Below are positions 56,367 to 63,909 of a stretch of 64,000 nt of DNA, piece by piece. The notes under the pieces were generated by a model. The model saw nothing but the letters and a program-made list of their open reading frames with translations. It was not told where the DNA came from and did not search any database. Both the position numbers and the translations under genes were made by a program. Origin of the DNA: Burkholderia lata (GTDB lineage Bacteria > Pseudomonadota > Gammaproteobacteria > Burkholderiales > Burkholderiaceae); the NCBI RefSeq assembly GCF_902499335.1, contig NZ_CABVQK010000001.1, positions 558,001 through 622,000 on the forward strand. The letters are read 5' to 3'. Numbering within the stretch: position 1 is the first letter of the stretch; the number at the start of each line of letters is the position of its first letter.

Positions 56367-58325
56367 TCAGTAGTAGCCGCGCGGACGCAGCGGTTCGACA
56401 CCGCCGACGTTGCTCATGTAAGTCTTCCACTGGTCGACCAGCGTGCTGATCACCGACGGGTTCTGTGCCGACACGTCGGTCGTCTCGCCGCGATCCGACG
56501 CGAGGTCGTACAGCTGCCAGTGACCGTCGATCGGCCCGAGCGGCGGCTCGGTCCACAATGCCTTCCAGCGGCCGTCGGCACTGCGCAGGTACGCGCGGCC
56601 ATAGGCTTCGTCGCCGAACGGCGTCGTATGCACCTCGCCCGTCGCTGAACCCGTGAGCACGGGCAGCAGCGACTGACCCGTGACCGGATACACGTAGCGG
56701 TTGTTGTAGACGACCTTGCCCTTGTTCTGGTCGACACCCGTCAGCGTGTTGACGAGCGGCGGCGCCGGTTGCGACGGCGGCGTGACGCCCGCGACCGCGA
56801 GGAACGTCGCCGTGTTGTCGGTCACGTGCGTGAACGCGCGCAGCGTCGGCAACTGCTGCGACTGGCCGGGCAGGCGCACGATCGTCGGCGTCGATACGCC
56901 GCCTTCGGCCGAATAGCCCTTCGTGAGCCGGAACGGCGACGCGCTCACCTCGGCCCAGCGCAGCCCGTACTGCAGGCGCTGCGCGTTCTGCTTGCCGTTG
57001 TCGGTGCCGAGCGTCGAGTAAATCGGATCCTGCCCGTTCGCGGTATCGGTCGCCGTCGGGTCGGCGCCGCCGTCGATCGGCCAGCCTTCCGCGCCGTTGT
57101 CCGACTGGAACATGATGAACGTGTTGTCGTATTCGCCGATGTCCTTCAGGTGCTGGATCAGGAGGCCGATGTTGTAGTCGAGGTTCTCGACCATCCCCGC
57201 GTAGATCTCCATATAGCGCGACTGTGCCTTGCGCTCGGCCGGCGACAGGCTCGACCACAGCTTGTCGACCTTGCCGGGGCCGTAGTCGCTGTAGCCGTCC
57301 GCGGCCGAATGCACCGCGCTGATGTATTTCGCGCCGGCCGTGCCGTTGTTCGCGGTCGCGGGCGACGCGGCCGTCGTTTCAGGCAGGCCGTCGAACGGCT
57401 TGAAATCGGCGGGGATCAGGCCGAGCGCCTTCTGCCGCGCGATCCGCGCGTTGCGGATCGCGTCGTAGCCGGCGTCATACACGCCCGCGTACTTGTGCAG
57501 CCACGGATCGGGTACCTGCAGCGGCCAGTGCGGCGACGTGTAGGCCGCGTACGCGAAGAACGGCTTGCCGTCGCGCTTGTTCGAATCGATGTACGAGATC
57601 AGCTTCTGCGTATAGAAATCGGTCGAATAGAACACGGCCGGGCTGCCGCCCGCGCCGCCCGGCTGCCCGGGCTGGCCCGGTTGCACGTAGCGGCCGTCTT
57701 CCGTGTAGTTCGACGAGCCGGCCGGCTCGTGCGCGAAGTGGTTCGTCGCCGCGCCGCCGAGCAGCACGTAGCTGTGCTCGAAACCCCACTGGTCCGGCGT
57801 CTGCCCGCTGCCCGTCGTGCTGCCGACGATCCCCGAGCCGATATGCCACTTGCCCGCGATGTAGGTGTGGTAGCCGGCATCCTTCAATAGTTGTGCGAAC
57901 GACAGTGCACGGTCGTTCAGGTAGCCCTCGTAGCCGGGCAGGCCGCGCCGTTCGTCGGTCGGTACGCCCATCGTGCCTTCGCCGACGAGATGGTGGTCGG
58001 TGCCGGACACCAGCATCGCGCGCGTGATCGCGCAGACGGTGCCCGTGTGATGGTTCGACAGGATGCGGCCCGACGCGACGAGCGCGTCGAGGTTCGGCGT
58101 GTTGATCTCGCCGCCGAATGCATGGATGTCGGAATAGCCGAGATCGTCGGCCATGATGTACAGGATGTTCGGGCGTTTCGCCGCCAGCGGCGGCGTGGTG
58201 TTCGTTTGTGACGAAGGCGTATCGCTGTCGACGCCGCCGCACGATGCGAGCGACAGCGCGCCGGCAATCGCGGCGTAGACGACACGGAAACGAAAAGCAT
58301 GCAACGGCGACGCGGACTTTTTCAT
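56367..58325 (-). CDS. Arylsulfatase lipoprotein with altered CxPxR motif
   Basis: A 652-residue sulfatase of the alkaline-phosphatase superfamily. The N-terminus has a lipobox (LSLASCGG), so it is an exported lipoprotein. RPNILYIMADDLGYSD provides metal ligands Asp60/Asp61; AGKWHIG and the later FQSDNGAEGWP give other active-site residues. The formylglycine motif reads Cys98-Ala-Ile-Thr-Arg102: the proline of CxPxR is replaced by isoleucine, though Cys and Arg stay. The adjacent FGE gene suggests that the cysteine is still modified. The long insertion with PGQPGQPGGAGG (about residue 245) is unusual. Confidence 0.9.
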   Translation of the reverse strand: MKKSASPLHAFRFRVVYAAIAGALSLASCGGVDSDTPSSQTNTTPPLAAKRPNILYIMADDLGYSDIHAFGGEINTPNLDALVASGRILSNHHTGTVCAITRAMLVSGTDHHLVGEGTMGVPTDERRGLPGYEGYLNDRALSFAQLLKDAGYHTYIAGKWHIGSGIVGSTTGSGQTPDQWGFEHSYVLLGGAATNHFAHEPAGSSNYTEDGRYVQPGQPGQPGGAGGSPAVFYSTDFYTQKLISYIDSNKRDGKPFFAYAAYTSPHWPLQVPDPWLHKYAGVYDAGYDAIRNARIARQKALGLIPADFKPFDGLPETTAASPATANNGTAGAKYISAVHSAADGYSDYGPGKVDKLWSSLSPAERKAQSRYMEIYAGMVENLDYNIGLLIQHLKDIGEYDNTFIMFQSDNGAEGWPIDGGADPTATDTANGQDPIYSTLGTDNGKQNAQRLQYGLRWAEVSASPFRLTKGYSAEGGVSTPTIVRLPGQSQQLPTLRAFTHVTDNTATFLAVAGVTPPSQPAPPLVNTLTGVDQNKGKVVYNNRYVYPVTGQSLLPVLTGSATGEVHTTPFGDEAYGRAYLRSADGRWKALWTEPPLGPIDGHWQLYDLASDRGETTDVSAQNPSVISTLVDQWKTYMSNVGGVEPLRPRGYY

Positions 58326-58530
58326 TGTTCTGAACGCTCGATCTACGGGATCGGCGATCTTAGCGTCGCGCGCGCGGCACCCAAAGTCCGATTCGTCACA
58401 TGCTAACGGGGTAGCGGAATATGCGCGCAAGCGGAATGCCGGCGATCAGCACACGCATATGCGCGCACCCGGAATGCGCGCCGAAACCGGCCGCTGCCGG
58501 GCCTCGTGCCTGCCTGCTTCGTGCCGTGCG

Positions 58531-59250
58531 TCAGCTACGCCCGCCGAGACTGCCGCCGCCATCCACGGCCAGCACCTGCCCCGTGACGAAACCGGCTTCG
58601 TCCGACAGGAAGAACGCGATCGCGGCCGCCACGTCATCGGATGTGCCGAGCCGGCGCGCGGGAATCGTCGCGAGCACCTTGCGTTCGGCTTCGCTGCCGA
58701 CGGGCCGCGTCTGCCGGAACAGTTCCGTCTCGATCGGCCCCGGCGCAACCGCGTTGACGGTCACGCCGTGTTCGGCGAGTTCGAGCGCCCACGTGCGCGT
58801 GCAGCCGACGAGTGCGCTCTTCGCGGCGGAATACGCGGTGCGATCGAGACTGCCGAAGATCGCGCGGCTGCAGATGTTGACGATGCGCCCGTAACCGCGT
58901 GCCTTCATCGTATCCGCGAAATGCTGCGTGACCTGGATCGCTGCCCGCACGTTGAGATCGAACACGGTCTGCAGCGACTGGAAATCGATCTTCCCGAGCG
59001 GTTGCGGCAACACGATGCCGGCGTTGTTCACGATGCCGTCGACATCGTGCTGCTCGCTGATGCGTGCAAGGGTTGCCGCCGTCTGTTCGAGGTCGGCGAG
59101 ATCGCATGCGCGCAATTCGCCGGGAAAGTCGATGCCCTGCGCATGCCGCGCGAGGCCGATGACGCGATGGCCGCGCCGTGCGAGCAATGCGCTCACCGCG
59201 AGGCCGATGCCGCGCGATGCGCCGGTGACGAGATACGTGCGAGATGACAT
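58531..59250 (-). CDS. SDR-family oxidoreductase (FabG-like)
   Basis: A 239-residue classical short-chain dehydrogenase: TGASRGIG cofactor motif, NNAG, catalytic Ser in ICSRAIFG, YSAAK, and the terminal GQVLAVDGGGSLGG. Members reduce 3-oxoacyl, sugar or steroid carbonyls with NAD(P)H. It is a single gene, 205 bases downstream of the sulfatase start on the same strand, and its upstream DNA holds a cluster of GTTAC repeats (59346-59398). Confidence 0.9.
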   Translation of the reverse strand: MSSRTYLVTGASRGIGLAVSALLARRGHRVIGLARHAQGIDFPGELRACDLADLEQTAATLARISEQHDVDGIVNNAGIVLPQPLGKIDFQSLQTVFDLNVRAAIQVTQHFADTMKARGYGRIVNICSRAIFGSLDRTAYSAAKSALVGCTRTWALELAEHGVTVNAVAPGPIETELFRQTRPVGSEAERKVLATIPARRLGTSDDVAAAIAFFLSDEAGFVTGQVLAVDGGGSLGGRS

Positions 59251-59345
59251 GAGTGCTCCCGAAGTCCGTTCACATGAATAACGTGGAGAGATGTTTCCGG
59301 GGCGGAGGCCCGGAACCTGCGCTTTCGTCGGACGATTCTACGTGT

Positions 59346-59398
59346 GTAACGGGACGTTACGTCGTGTCGTTACGGGCGTGCTCGTAGCAGCACGTTAC
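59346..59398. repeat. Cluster of GTTAC half-sites upstream of the SDR gene
   Basis: GTAAC (59346-59350) and GTTAC (59356-59360) form a 5-5-5 inverted repeat, followed by direct copies of GTTAC at 59369-59373 and 59394-59398, all within CGTTACG contexts. Four half-sites in 53 bases between the SDR gene and the curli operon look like a regulator-binding array; the regulator is unknown. Confidence 0.45.
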
Positions 59399-59409
59399 GT
59401 TTGCCGCGC

Positions 59410-59590
59410 ATCAGCATCGCCAGGAATTTGAAAATTACGATTTCCATCGAATATCGTCTGATTTAACTGTAATGCGCCATAAATAAAAGAAAGCTTGTTA
59501 ATGAATATCAGACTCGCAAACGTTTTACGTGAAGAAAATATGCACCCCAAAAATAAGACGAATAACCACTTGAAAATAAAATCCGTTTAA
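59410..59590. other. AT-rich upstream region of the curli operon
   Basis: About 180 bases of markedly AT-rich DNA (for example AATAAAAGAAAGC and AAAATAAAATCCG) in otherwise GC-rich surroundings. No gene is supported. Such DNA upstream of a sigma-54-like promoter is suited to IHF or activator binding, or to silencing by H-NS-like proteins. Confidence 0.45.
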
Positions 59591-59598
59591 AACAGCCG

Positions 59599-59616
59599 CA
59601 GGCACGCCTCTTGCTG
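59599..59616 (+). promoter_or_regulatory. Candidate sigma-54 promoter of the curli operon
   Basis: AGGCACGCCTCTTGCT contains GG (59601-59602) and GC (59613-59614) exactly ten bases apart, with the GGCACG and TTGCT blocks of the sigma-54 -24/-12 consensus; only the base before GG is atypical. Transcription would start near 59626, 86 bases before the preferred csgE start. Confidence 0.55.
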
Positions 59617-59711
59617 ACTCCCCCCACCATGTGCCGCGTTCGACCAGGAACGAATAACCCGAAAATCGGGCGCCGGCCTATTTCGTACAAATGAATCCGG
59701 GGGTCGGGGAA

Positions 59712-60317
59712 ATGGTTTCGAGCGCAAGCAGGCGATTGGCCTGGGGGGCCGTGACGTGCCTGTCGCTATTCGCGACGGCACGCGCGCAGGCCCAGGACAC
59801 CGTCGACGCGCCGCCTTCCGCCGCGGCGAACGGCGGACATCCGATCGCGCCGCCCTCGACGCTGCTGAACGCCGAGCGCGTCCTTGAAGCACCGAGACCC
59901 GCGCCCGGCGCGGGCCTGGCCGCCGCGAAGCCGGCCGCCGGCGCCGCGTCGGCCAGTGCCAAGGCCGCCGCCCGCCACGCACTTCCGGAAGACCAGCTTG
60001 GCGGCACGGTCACGACCGACGCCGTCACGCTCGCCGGCCGCGATTTCTATACGTACTTCTCGCAGACGTGGTCGGAAATCCCGCTGAGCGAGCGCTACAT
60101 GGTCGCCATTCACGAACGCCCGTCCGGGCGTTACGGCAGCCTGATCTGGGTCGAATTCCAGCAGAAGCGCGTATTCCAGACCTTCCTGCCGATCGCGCGG
60201 GCCAATGTCCGGGCCGTGGCCGAAAACGCCGCCAGCATTTCCTTTCAAACCGTCATTCAGGACGATCTATCGAATTTGCTGTTTCCCGATTCGGATCTGG
60301 CGAAAGACGAGATTTAG
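59712..60317 (+). CDS. csgE: Curli secretion adaptor CsgE
   Basis: A 201-residue periplasmic protein with a signal peptide (MVSSASRRLAWGAVTCLSLF to ARAQA). A low-complexity Ala/Pro linker of about 60 residues precedes the CsgE domain (TLAGRDFYTYFSQTWSEI, SLIWVEFQQKRVFQTFLP). CsgE caps the CsgG channel from the periplasm and directs curlin subunits to it. I prefer ATG 59712 because CGGGGAA precedes it and the signal peptide begins properly; ATG 59691 adds seven residues. It is longer than the E. coli protein because of the linker. Confidence 0.88.
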   Translation: MVSSASRRLAWGAVTCLSLFATARAQAQDTVDAPPSAAANGGHPIAPPSTLLNAERVLEAPRPAPGAGLAAAKPAAGAASASAKAAARHALPEDQLGGTVTTDAVTLAGRDFYTYFSQTWSEIPLSERYMVAIHERPSGRYGSLIWVEFQQKRVFQTFLPIARANVRAVAENAASISFQTVIQDDLSNLLFPDSDLAKDEI

Positions 60318-60347
60318 TCGATTAATCAAAATCAGGGGTTTGTGAAA

Positions 60348-60785
60348 ATGAATCGAATCAGATTGAGTTTGATCGCGCTGGTCGCGATGACCGCGGCTTC
60401 GCCCTATGCGTGGTCGTCGACGCTGGTTTATCAGCCGAACAACCCGAACTTCGGCGGCAACCCGGCCAACGGCCCCAACCTGCTCAACGAGGCCAATGCG
60501 CAGAACAAGCATACGGATCCGTCGCTGTCTGCCTATTCGTCGCCGACGTCCACGTCGTCCCTCGACCAGTTCAATGCGCAGCTGCAGCAGGCGATCCTGT
60601 CGCGCGTCGCCGGCTCGGTGACGAACTCGATCGTCGGCACCAACGGCGAGCTCAAGCCGGGGACGATCAGCACGGGCAATTTCACGATCGTCGTGAGTTC
60701 GGCCGGCAACGGCAACCTGCAAGTGACGACCACCGACAAGACGACGGGCGCGACCTCGACCTTCATCGTCAGCAACGGCCAATAA
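60348..60785 (+). CDS. csgF: Curli assembly factor CsgF
   Basis: A 145-residue secreted protein with a signal peptide and the diagnostic CsgF start of the mature chain, LVYQPNNPNFGGNPANG, which in E. coli inserts into the CsgG pore. The rest (LDQFNAQLQQAILSRVAGS) is the surface-exposed helix and the beta C-terminal part. It follows csgE by 30 bases; AGGGG stands before the ATG. CsgF anchors the curlin nucleator at the cell surface. Confidence 0.9.
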   Translation: MNRIRLSLIALVAMTAASPYAWSSTLVYQPNNPNFGGNPANGPNLLNEANAQNKHTDPSLSAYSSPTSTSSLDQFNAQLQQAILSRVAGSVTNSIVGTNGELKPGTISTGNFTIVVSSAGNGNLQVTTTDKTTGATSTFIVSNGQ

Positions 60786-60808
60786 ATCAAAAAACAACTG
60801 AGCGAATC

Positions 60809-61747
60809 ATGAAGAAAAACGCTGAACGCGCACGCTTCAACACGGGGATGACACGAATCGCAATGGGCGCAGTGCTGCTGCTGTCGCTGGTCGGCTGCGT
60901 CACGCGGCCGATGCCCGCGTTGAGCAATGCCACGCTGACACCGCCGACACGCACCACGCGCGACCTCACGCATCTCCCGCCGCCGAAGGGCAAGATCGTC
61001 GCGGCCGTGTACGGCTTTCGCGACCTGACCGGGCAATACAAGGCGTCGCCGGACAGCTCCTTTTCGTCGCAGGTCACGCAGGGCGGCGCGTCGTTCCTCG
61101 TCAAGGCGATGCGCGACTCCGGCTGGTTCACGCCGGTGGAACGCGAGAACCTGCAGGATCTGCTGACCGAACGCAAGATCATGCGCGCCACCGACGGCGC
61201 GGATGTGAAGAAGGCGCAGAACGATGCGATGGCGCCGCTCATGCCGGCGAACATCGTGCTCGAAGGCGGCATCGTCGGCTACGACACGAACGTCCGGACC
61301 GGCGGGGCCGGCGTCGCCTACCTCGGGATCAGCGGGTCGACGCAATACCGGATCGACCAGGTCACCGTCAACCTGCGTGCGATCGACATCCGCACGGGCC
61401 AGGTGCTCAACAGCGTCTCGACGACCAAGACCGTCTACTCCTATCAGGTCGATACGGGCATCTATCGCTTCGTCGGCTTCAAGGACCTGCTGCAAGCGGA
61501 AGCCGGGCTGACCCGCAACGAACCCGCGCAGATCTGCGTGAACGAAGCGATCGAATCGGCGCTCACGCACCTGATCGTCCAGGGCGTCGCGAACCAGACC
61601 TGGGCACTGAAAAGCGACCAGGACTGGTACGACCCGACGATGCAGCGGTATCTGCAGGAAGACCGGCAATACGCGCAGGACATGGAGGACGCCAACACCG
61701 CGTACGACCCGCAGAAGATCGATCGTGCGGTCGCGTCCACTCATTAA
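60809..61747 (+). CDS. csgG: Curli secretion channel lipoprotein CsgG
   Basis: A 312-residue outer-membrane lipoprotein: lipobox LSLVGC, then the CsgG core KIVAAVYGFRDLTGQYK, RDSGWFTPVERENLQDLLTERKI and the transmembrane-hairpin region IVGYDTNVRTGGAGVAYLGI. CsgG forms the nonameric channel for curlin export. The C-terminal extension of about 30 residues (QRYLQEDRQYAQDMED) is common in proteobacterial homologues outside enterics. It lies 23 bases after csgF in one operon. Confidence 0.93.
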   Translation: MKKNAERARFNTGMTRIAMGAVLLLSLVGCVTRPMPALSNATLTPPTRTTRDLTHLPPPKGKIVAAVYGFRDLTGQYKASPDSSFSSQVTQGGASFLVKAMRDSGWFTPVERENLQDLLTERKIMRATDGADVKKAQNDAMAPLMPANIVLEGGIVGYDTNVRTGGAGVAYLGISGSTQYRIDQVTVNLRAIDIRTGQVLNSVSTTKTVYSYQVDTGIYRFVGFKDLLQAEAGLTRNEPAQICVNEAIESALTHLIVQGVANQTWALKSDQDWYDPTMQRYLQEDRQYAQDMEDANTAYDPQKIDRAVASTH

Positions 61748-61775
61748 CCGGCATCGGCCGGCCAGCGGAGAACAC

Positions 61776-62318
61776 ATGATGAATCGACAGCATGATCGGA
61801 ACGGGCGCGCCCGCGCAGTGCGGCGGGTGCTCGCGACCATGTGGGCAGCAGCGGCCATGCAGGCTGCGTCGGCGGCACCCGTGCCGCTCAACGATCTCGG
61901 CCCGCCCGAACCGGCATTCGACTACAGCGGCAACATTGTTGCCGTCCGGCAGAGCGGCGTCGGCAACGCCGCGTCGCTGGACCAGGCGGGCCATAACGGG
62001 GCGCTGATCTGGCAGGCCGGCGACGGCAATTCGATCGTCGCGCGGCAGACCGGTGCGCAGAACTGGATCGCGGCAGCGCAGGGCGGCTTCGGCAATACGT
62101 TGAAGGCGACGCAGCGCGGCAACGGCAACACGTTGCAGGTGCAACAGAACGGTGCCGGCAATTCGGTCGATTCGACGCAGGTCGGCACGTCGCTGTCGGC
62201 GCGCGTCACGCAGAACGGCAGCAACAACGCGTTGAACATCGTGCAGGGCGGATCGAACACCGGCATCCAGGTGATCCAGACCGGCAACGGTGCGCGCGCC
62301 ACGGTGGTGACGCGGTAA
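61776..62318 (+). CDS. csgB: Curlin repeat protein, nucleator-like (CsgB type)
   Basis: A 180-residue secreted protein with a signal peptide (to about MQAASAAP) and about six curlin repeats of 20-22 residues with the S/N-x5-Q-x4-N-x5-Q pattern (for example NIVAVRQSGVGNAASLDQAG and NTLQVQQNGAGNSVDSTQVG). Short length and position directly before a longer curlin gene suggest the surface nucleator CsgB rather than the major subunit. GGAG lies before two tandem ATGs (61776 and 61779). It follows csgG by 28 bases. Confidence 0.8.
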   Translation: MMNRQHDRNGRARAVRRVLATMWAAAAMQAASAAPVPLNDLGPPEPAFDYSGNIVAVRQSGVGNAASLDQAGHNGALIWQAGDGNSIVARQTGAQNWIAAAQGGFGNTLKATQRGNGNTLQVQQNGAGNSVDSTQVGTSLSARVTQNGSNNALNIVQGGSNTGIQVIQTGNGARATVVTR

Positions 62319-62353
62319 CGGTTACGCAGGATGCAAGTGCTTTGCTTGTAGTG

Positions 62354-62388
62354 GTGTGAGGTGTGGGGTGTGAGGTGTGGGGCGTGAG
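62354..62388 (+). repeat. 14-bp tandem repeat between csgB-like and csgA-like genes
   Basis: GTGTGAGGTGTGGG occurs twice in tandem (62354-62367, 62368-62381) followed by a partial third unit, GCGTGAG. It lies in the 146-base gap before the major curlin gene, upstream of the ribosome binding site (AGGAG, about seven bases before the ATG). Confidence 0.7.
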
Positions 62389-62464
62389 AGCGCCCTCAAT
62401 TGGCGGGGGTGCCGGTAAAAGACCGACTTTTCCGGCGAATTTTCTTTCGAATCAGGAGCAACAA

Positions 62465-63838
62465 ATGAAGGTGACCAAGTCTGCAATCGCAATCGCCGTG
62501 CTGATGCTCGCATCGGCTGCCGCACAGGCCGATTCGTCGGGTAACACCGTGAACATCGGGCAAACCGGCAACTTCAACTCGGCAACCGTCGAACAGACGG
62601 CAACGTCCGGGGATTCGGTGTCGATTACCCAGTCGGCATACGGCAACGATCCGCGCTACGGGTTCGTCGCCAACGTGACGACGCAAGGCGGCAGCGGCGA
62701 TACGACCGTGATCCAGCAGAACTCCTGGTGGGCGCAGCCGTACTCGAGCGTGAACGTGTCGCAAACGGGCACGTCGAACGAGCGGAACTACGTGACGCAG
62801 TCCGGCGGCGGCGATTTCTCGGCGAACATCACGCAAACGACGTCGGCGTACACGGGCGGCCCGCAATACGACACCAACACGATCAACCAGTACAGCTACA
62901 TCGATAGCGCATCGATCTCGCAGCAGGGCGGCGGCTGGAACAGCGTGACGATCAACCAGGGCTCGCCGAGCCAGTCGGCGATCGGCAACAACGCGACGGT
63001 CGCGCAGACCGACACCTTCGCCAACACCGTCGGCATCACGCAGACCGGCAACAACGGCACCGCGAATGTCCAGACGACCTGGGGCGGCGGCAACACGACG
63101 TCGATCACGCAAACGGGCGGCACGACCAACGCGAACGTGACGCAGTTCGCCGAGATCGGCGACAACGTCACGACGACCCAGAGCGGCACCGAAACCGCCA
63201 ACGTGACGTCGACGGCCGGCGCCAACAACCAGACGACGATCTCGCAATCGGGCGGCCTGAGCGGCAACAACGCAACGGTGAACCAGTTCGCGGCACTCGC
63301 CAACACGACCTCGATCACGCAAACCGCGGACAACAACAACGCAACGGTCAATCAGTGGTTCGAGTTCGGCGACAACGCGACGATCAACCAGTCGGCCGCG
63401 TCGAACACCGCGACGATCACGCAGCAGTTCGGCTACGGCAACAGCGCGTCCATTACGCAAACCGCCGCGGGCAACACGGCGGCGATCACGCAAAGCGGCT
63501 CGGCCGGTTCGACGGCAGCCATTACGCAGGGTTCGGCTTACAACCAGGCGTACGTGGCACAGTCGGCAGCGGGTTCGCTGGCGACGGTGAGCCAGTCGGG
63601 TGACATCGGCAACTACGCCAATGCGTCCCAGACGGGTGCGAATGACGTGCTGAGCCTCTCGGAAATCGGTGGCTTCAACGTCATCAACGCATCGCAAGTC
63701 TCGGGCACCGGCAACCAGGGCTACGTGACGCAGATCGGCTACAACAACAACGCCTCGCTGCTGCAGCAAGGCAACGGGAACTACGCGAGCATCAACCAGA
63801 GCGGCTTCAACAACACCGTCTCGGTCAAGCAGCACTAA
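62465..63838 (+). CDS. csgA: Enlarged major curlin (CsgA-like)
   Basis: A 457-residue secreted protein: signal peptide of 22 residues (MKVTKSAIAIAVLMLASAAA-QA) and then about 17 to 19 curlin repeats (for example NTTSITQTADNNNATVNQWF, NSASITQTAAGNTAAITQSG). E. coli CsgA has five repeats in about 150 residues, so this subunit is about three times longer. Repeats are Asn-, Gln-, Thr- and Ser-rich with conserved Q and N positions. Two early units have longer insertions, with aromatic residues (NDPRYGFVANV, NSWWAQPYS). It forms the amyloid fibre. A strong terminator follows. Confidence 0.87.
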   Translation: MKVTKSAIAIAVLMLASAAAQADSSGNTVNIGQTGNFNSATVEQTATSGDSVSITQSAYGNDPRYGFVANVTTQGGSGDTTVIQQNSWWAQPYSSVNVSQTGTSNERNYVTQSGGGDFSANITQTTSAYTGGPQYDTNTINQYSYIDSASISQQGGGWNSVTINQGSPSQSAIGNNATVAQTDTFANTVGITQTGNNGTANVQTTWGGGNTTSITQTGGTTNANVTQFAEIGDNVTTTQSGTETANVTSTAGANNQTTISQSGGLSGNNATVNQFAALANTTSITQTADNNNATVNQWFEFGDNATINQSAASNTATITQQFGYGNSASITQTAAGNTAAITQSGSAGSTAAITQGSAYNQAYVAQSAAGSLATVSQSGDIGNYANASQTGANDVLSLSEIGGFNVINASQVSGTGNQGYVTQIGYNNNASLLQQGNGNYASINQSGFNNTVSVKQH

Positions 63839-63855
63839 GCACCGCCGGCGTAGCG

Positions 63856-63890
63856 AAAAGGCCGGACGGATGCCCGTTCGGCCTTTTTTT
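63856..63890 (+). terminator. Rho-independent terminator of the curli operon
   Basis: GGCCGGACGG (63860-63869) pairs with CCGTTCGGCC (63874-63883) over a four-base loop; a run of A before and seven T after complete a textbook intrinsic terminator 18 bases after the csgA-like stop. Confidence 0.92.
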
Positions 63891-63909
63891 CATTCGACAG
63901 GGGACGATC

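Noticed and set aside
62570-63830. Repeated DNA resembling a CRISPR or satellite array
   Set aside because: The repetition comes from curlin repeats within one open frame; units vary in length and sequence, and there are no constant spacers.
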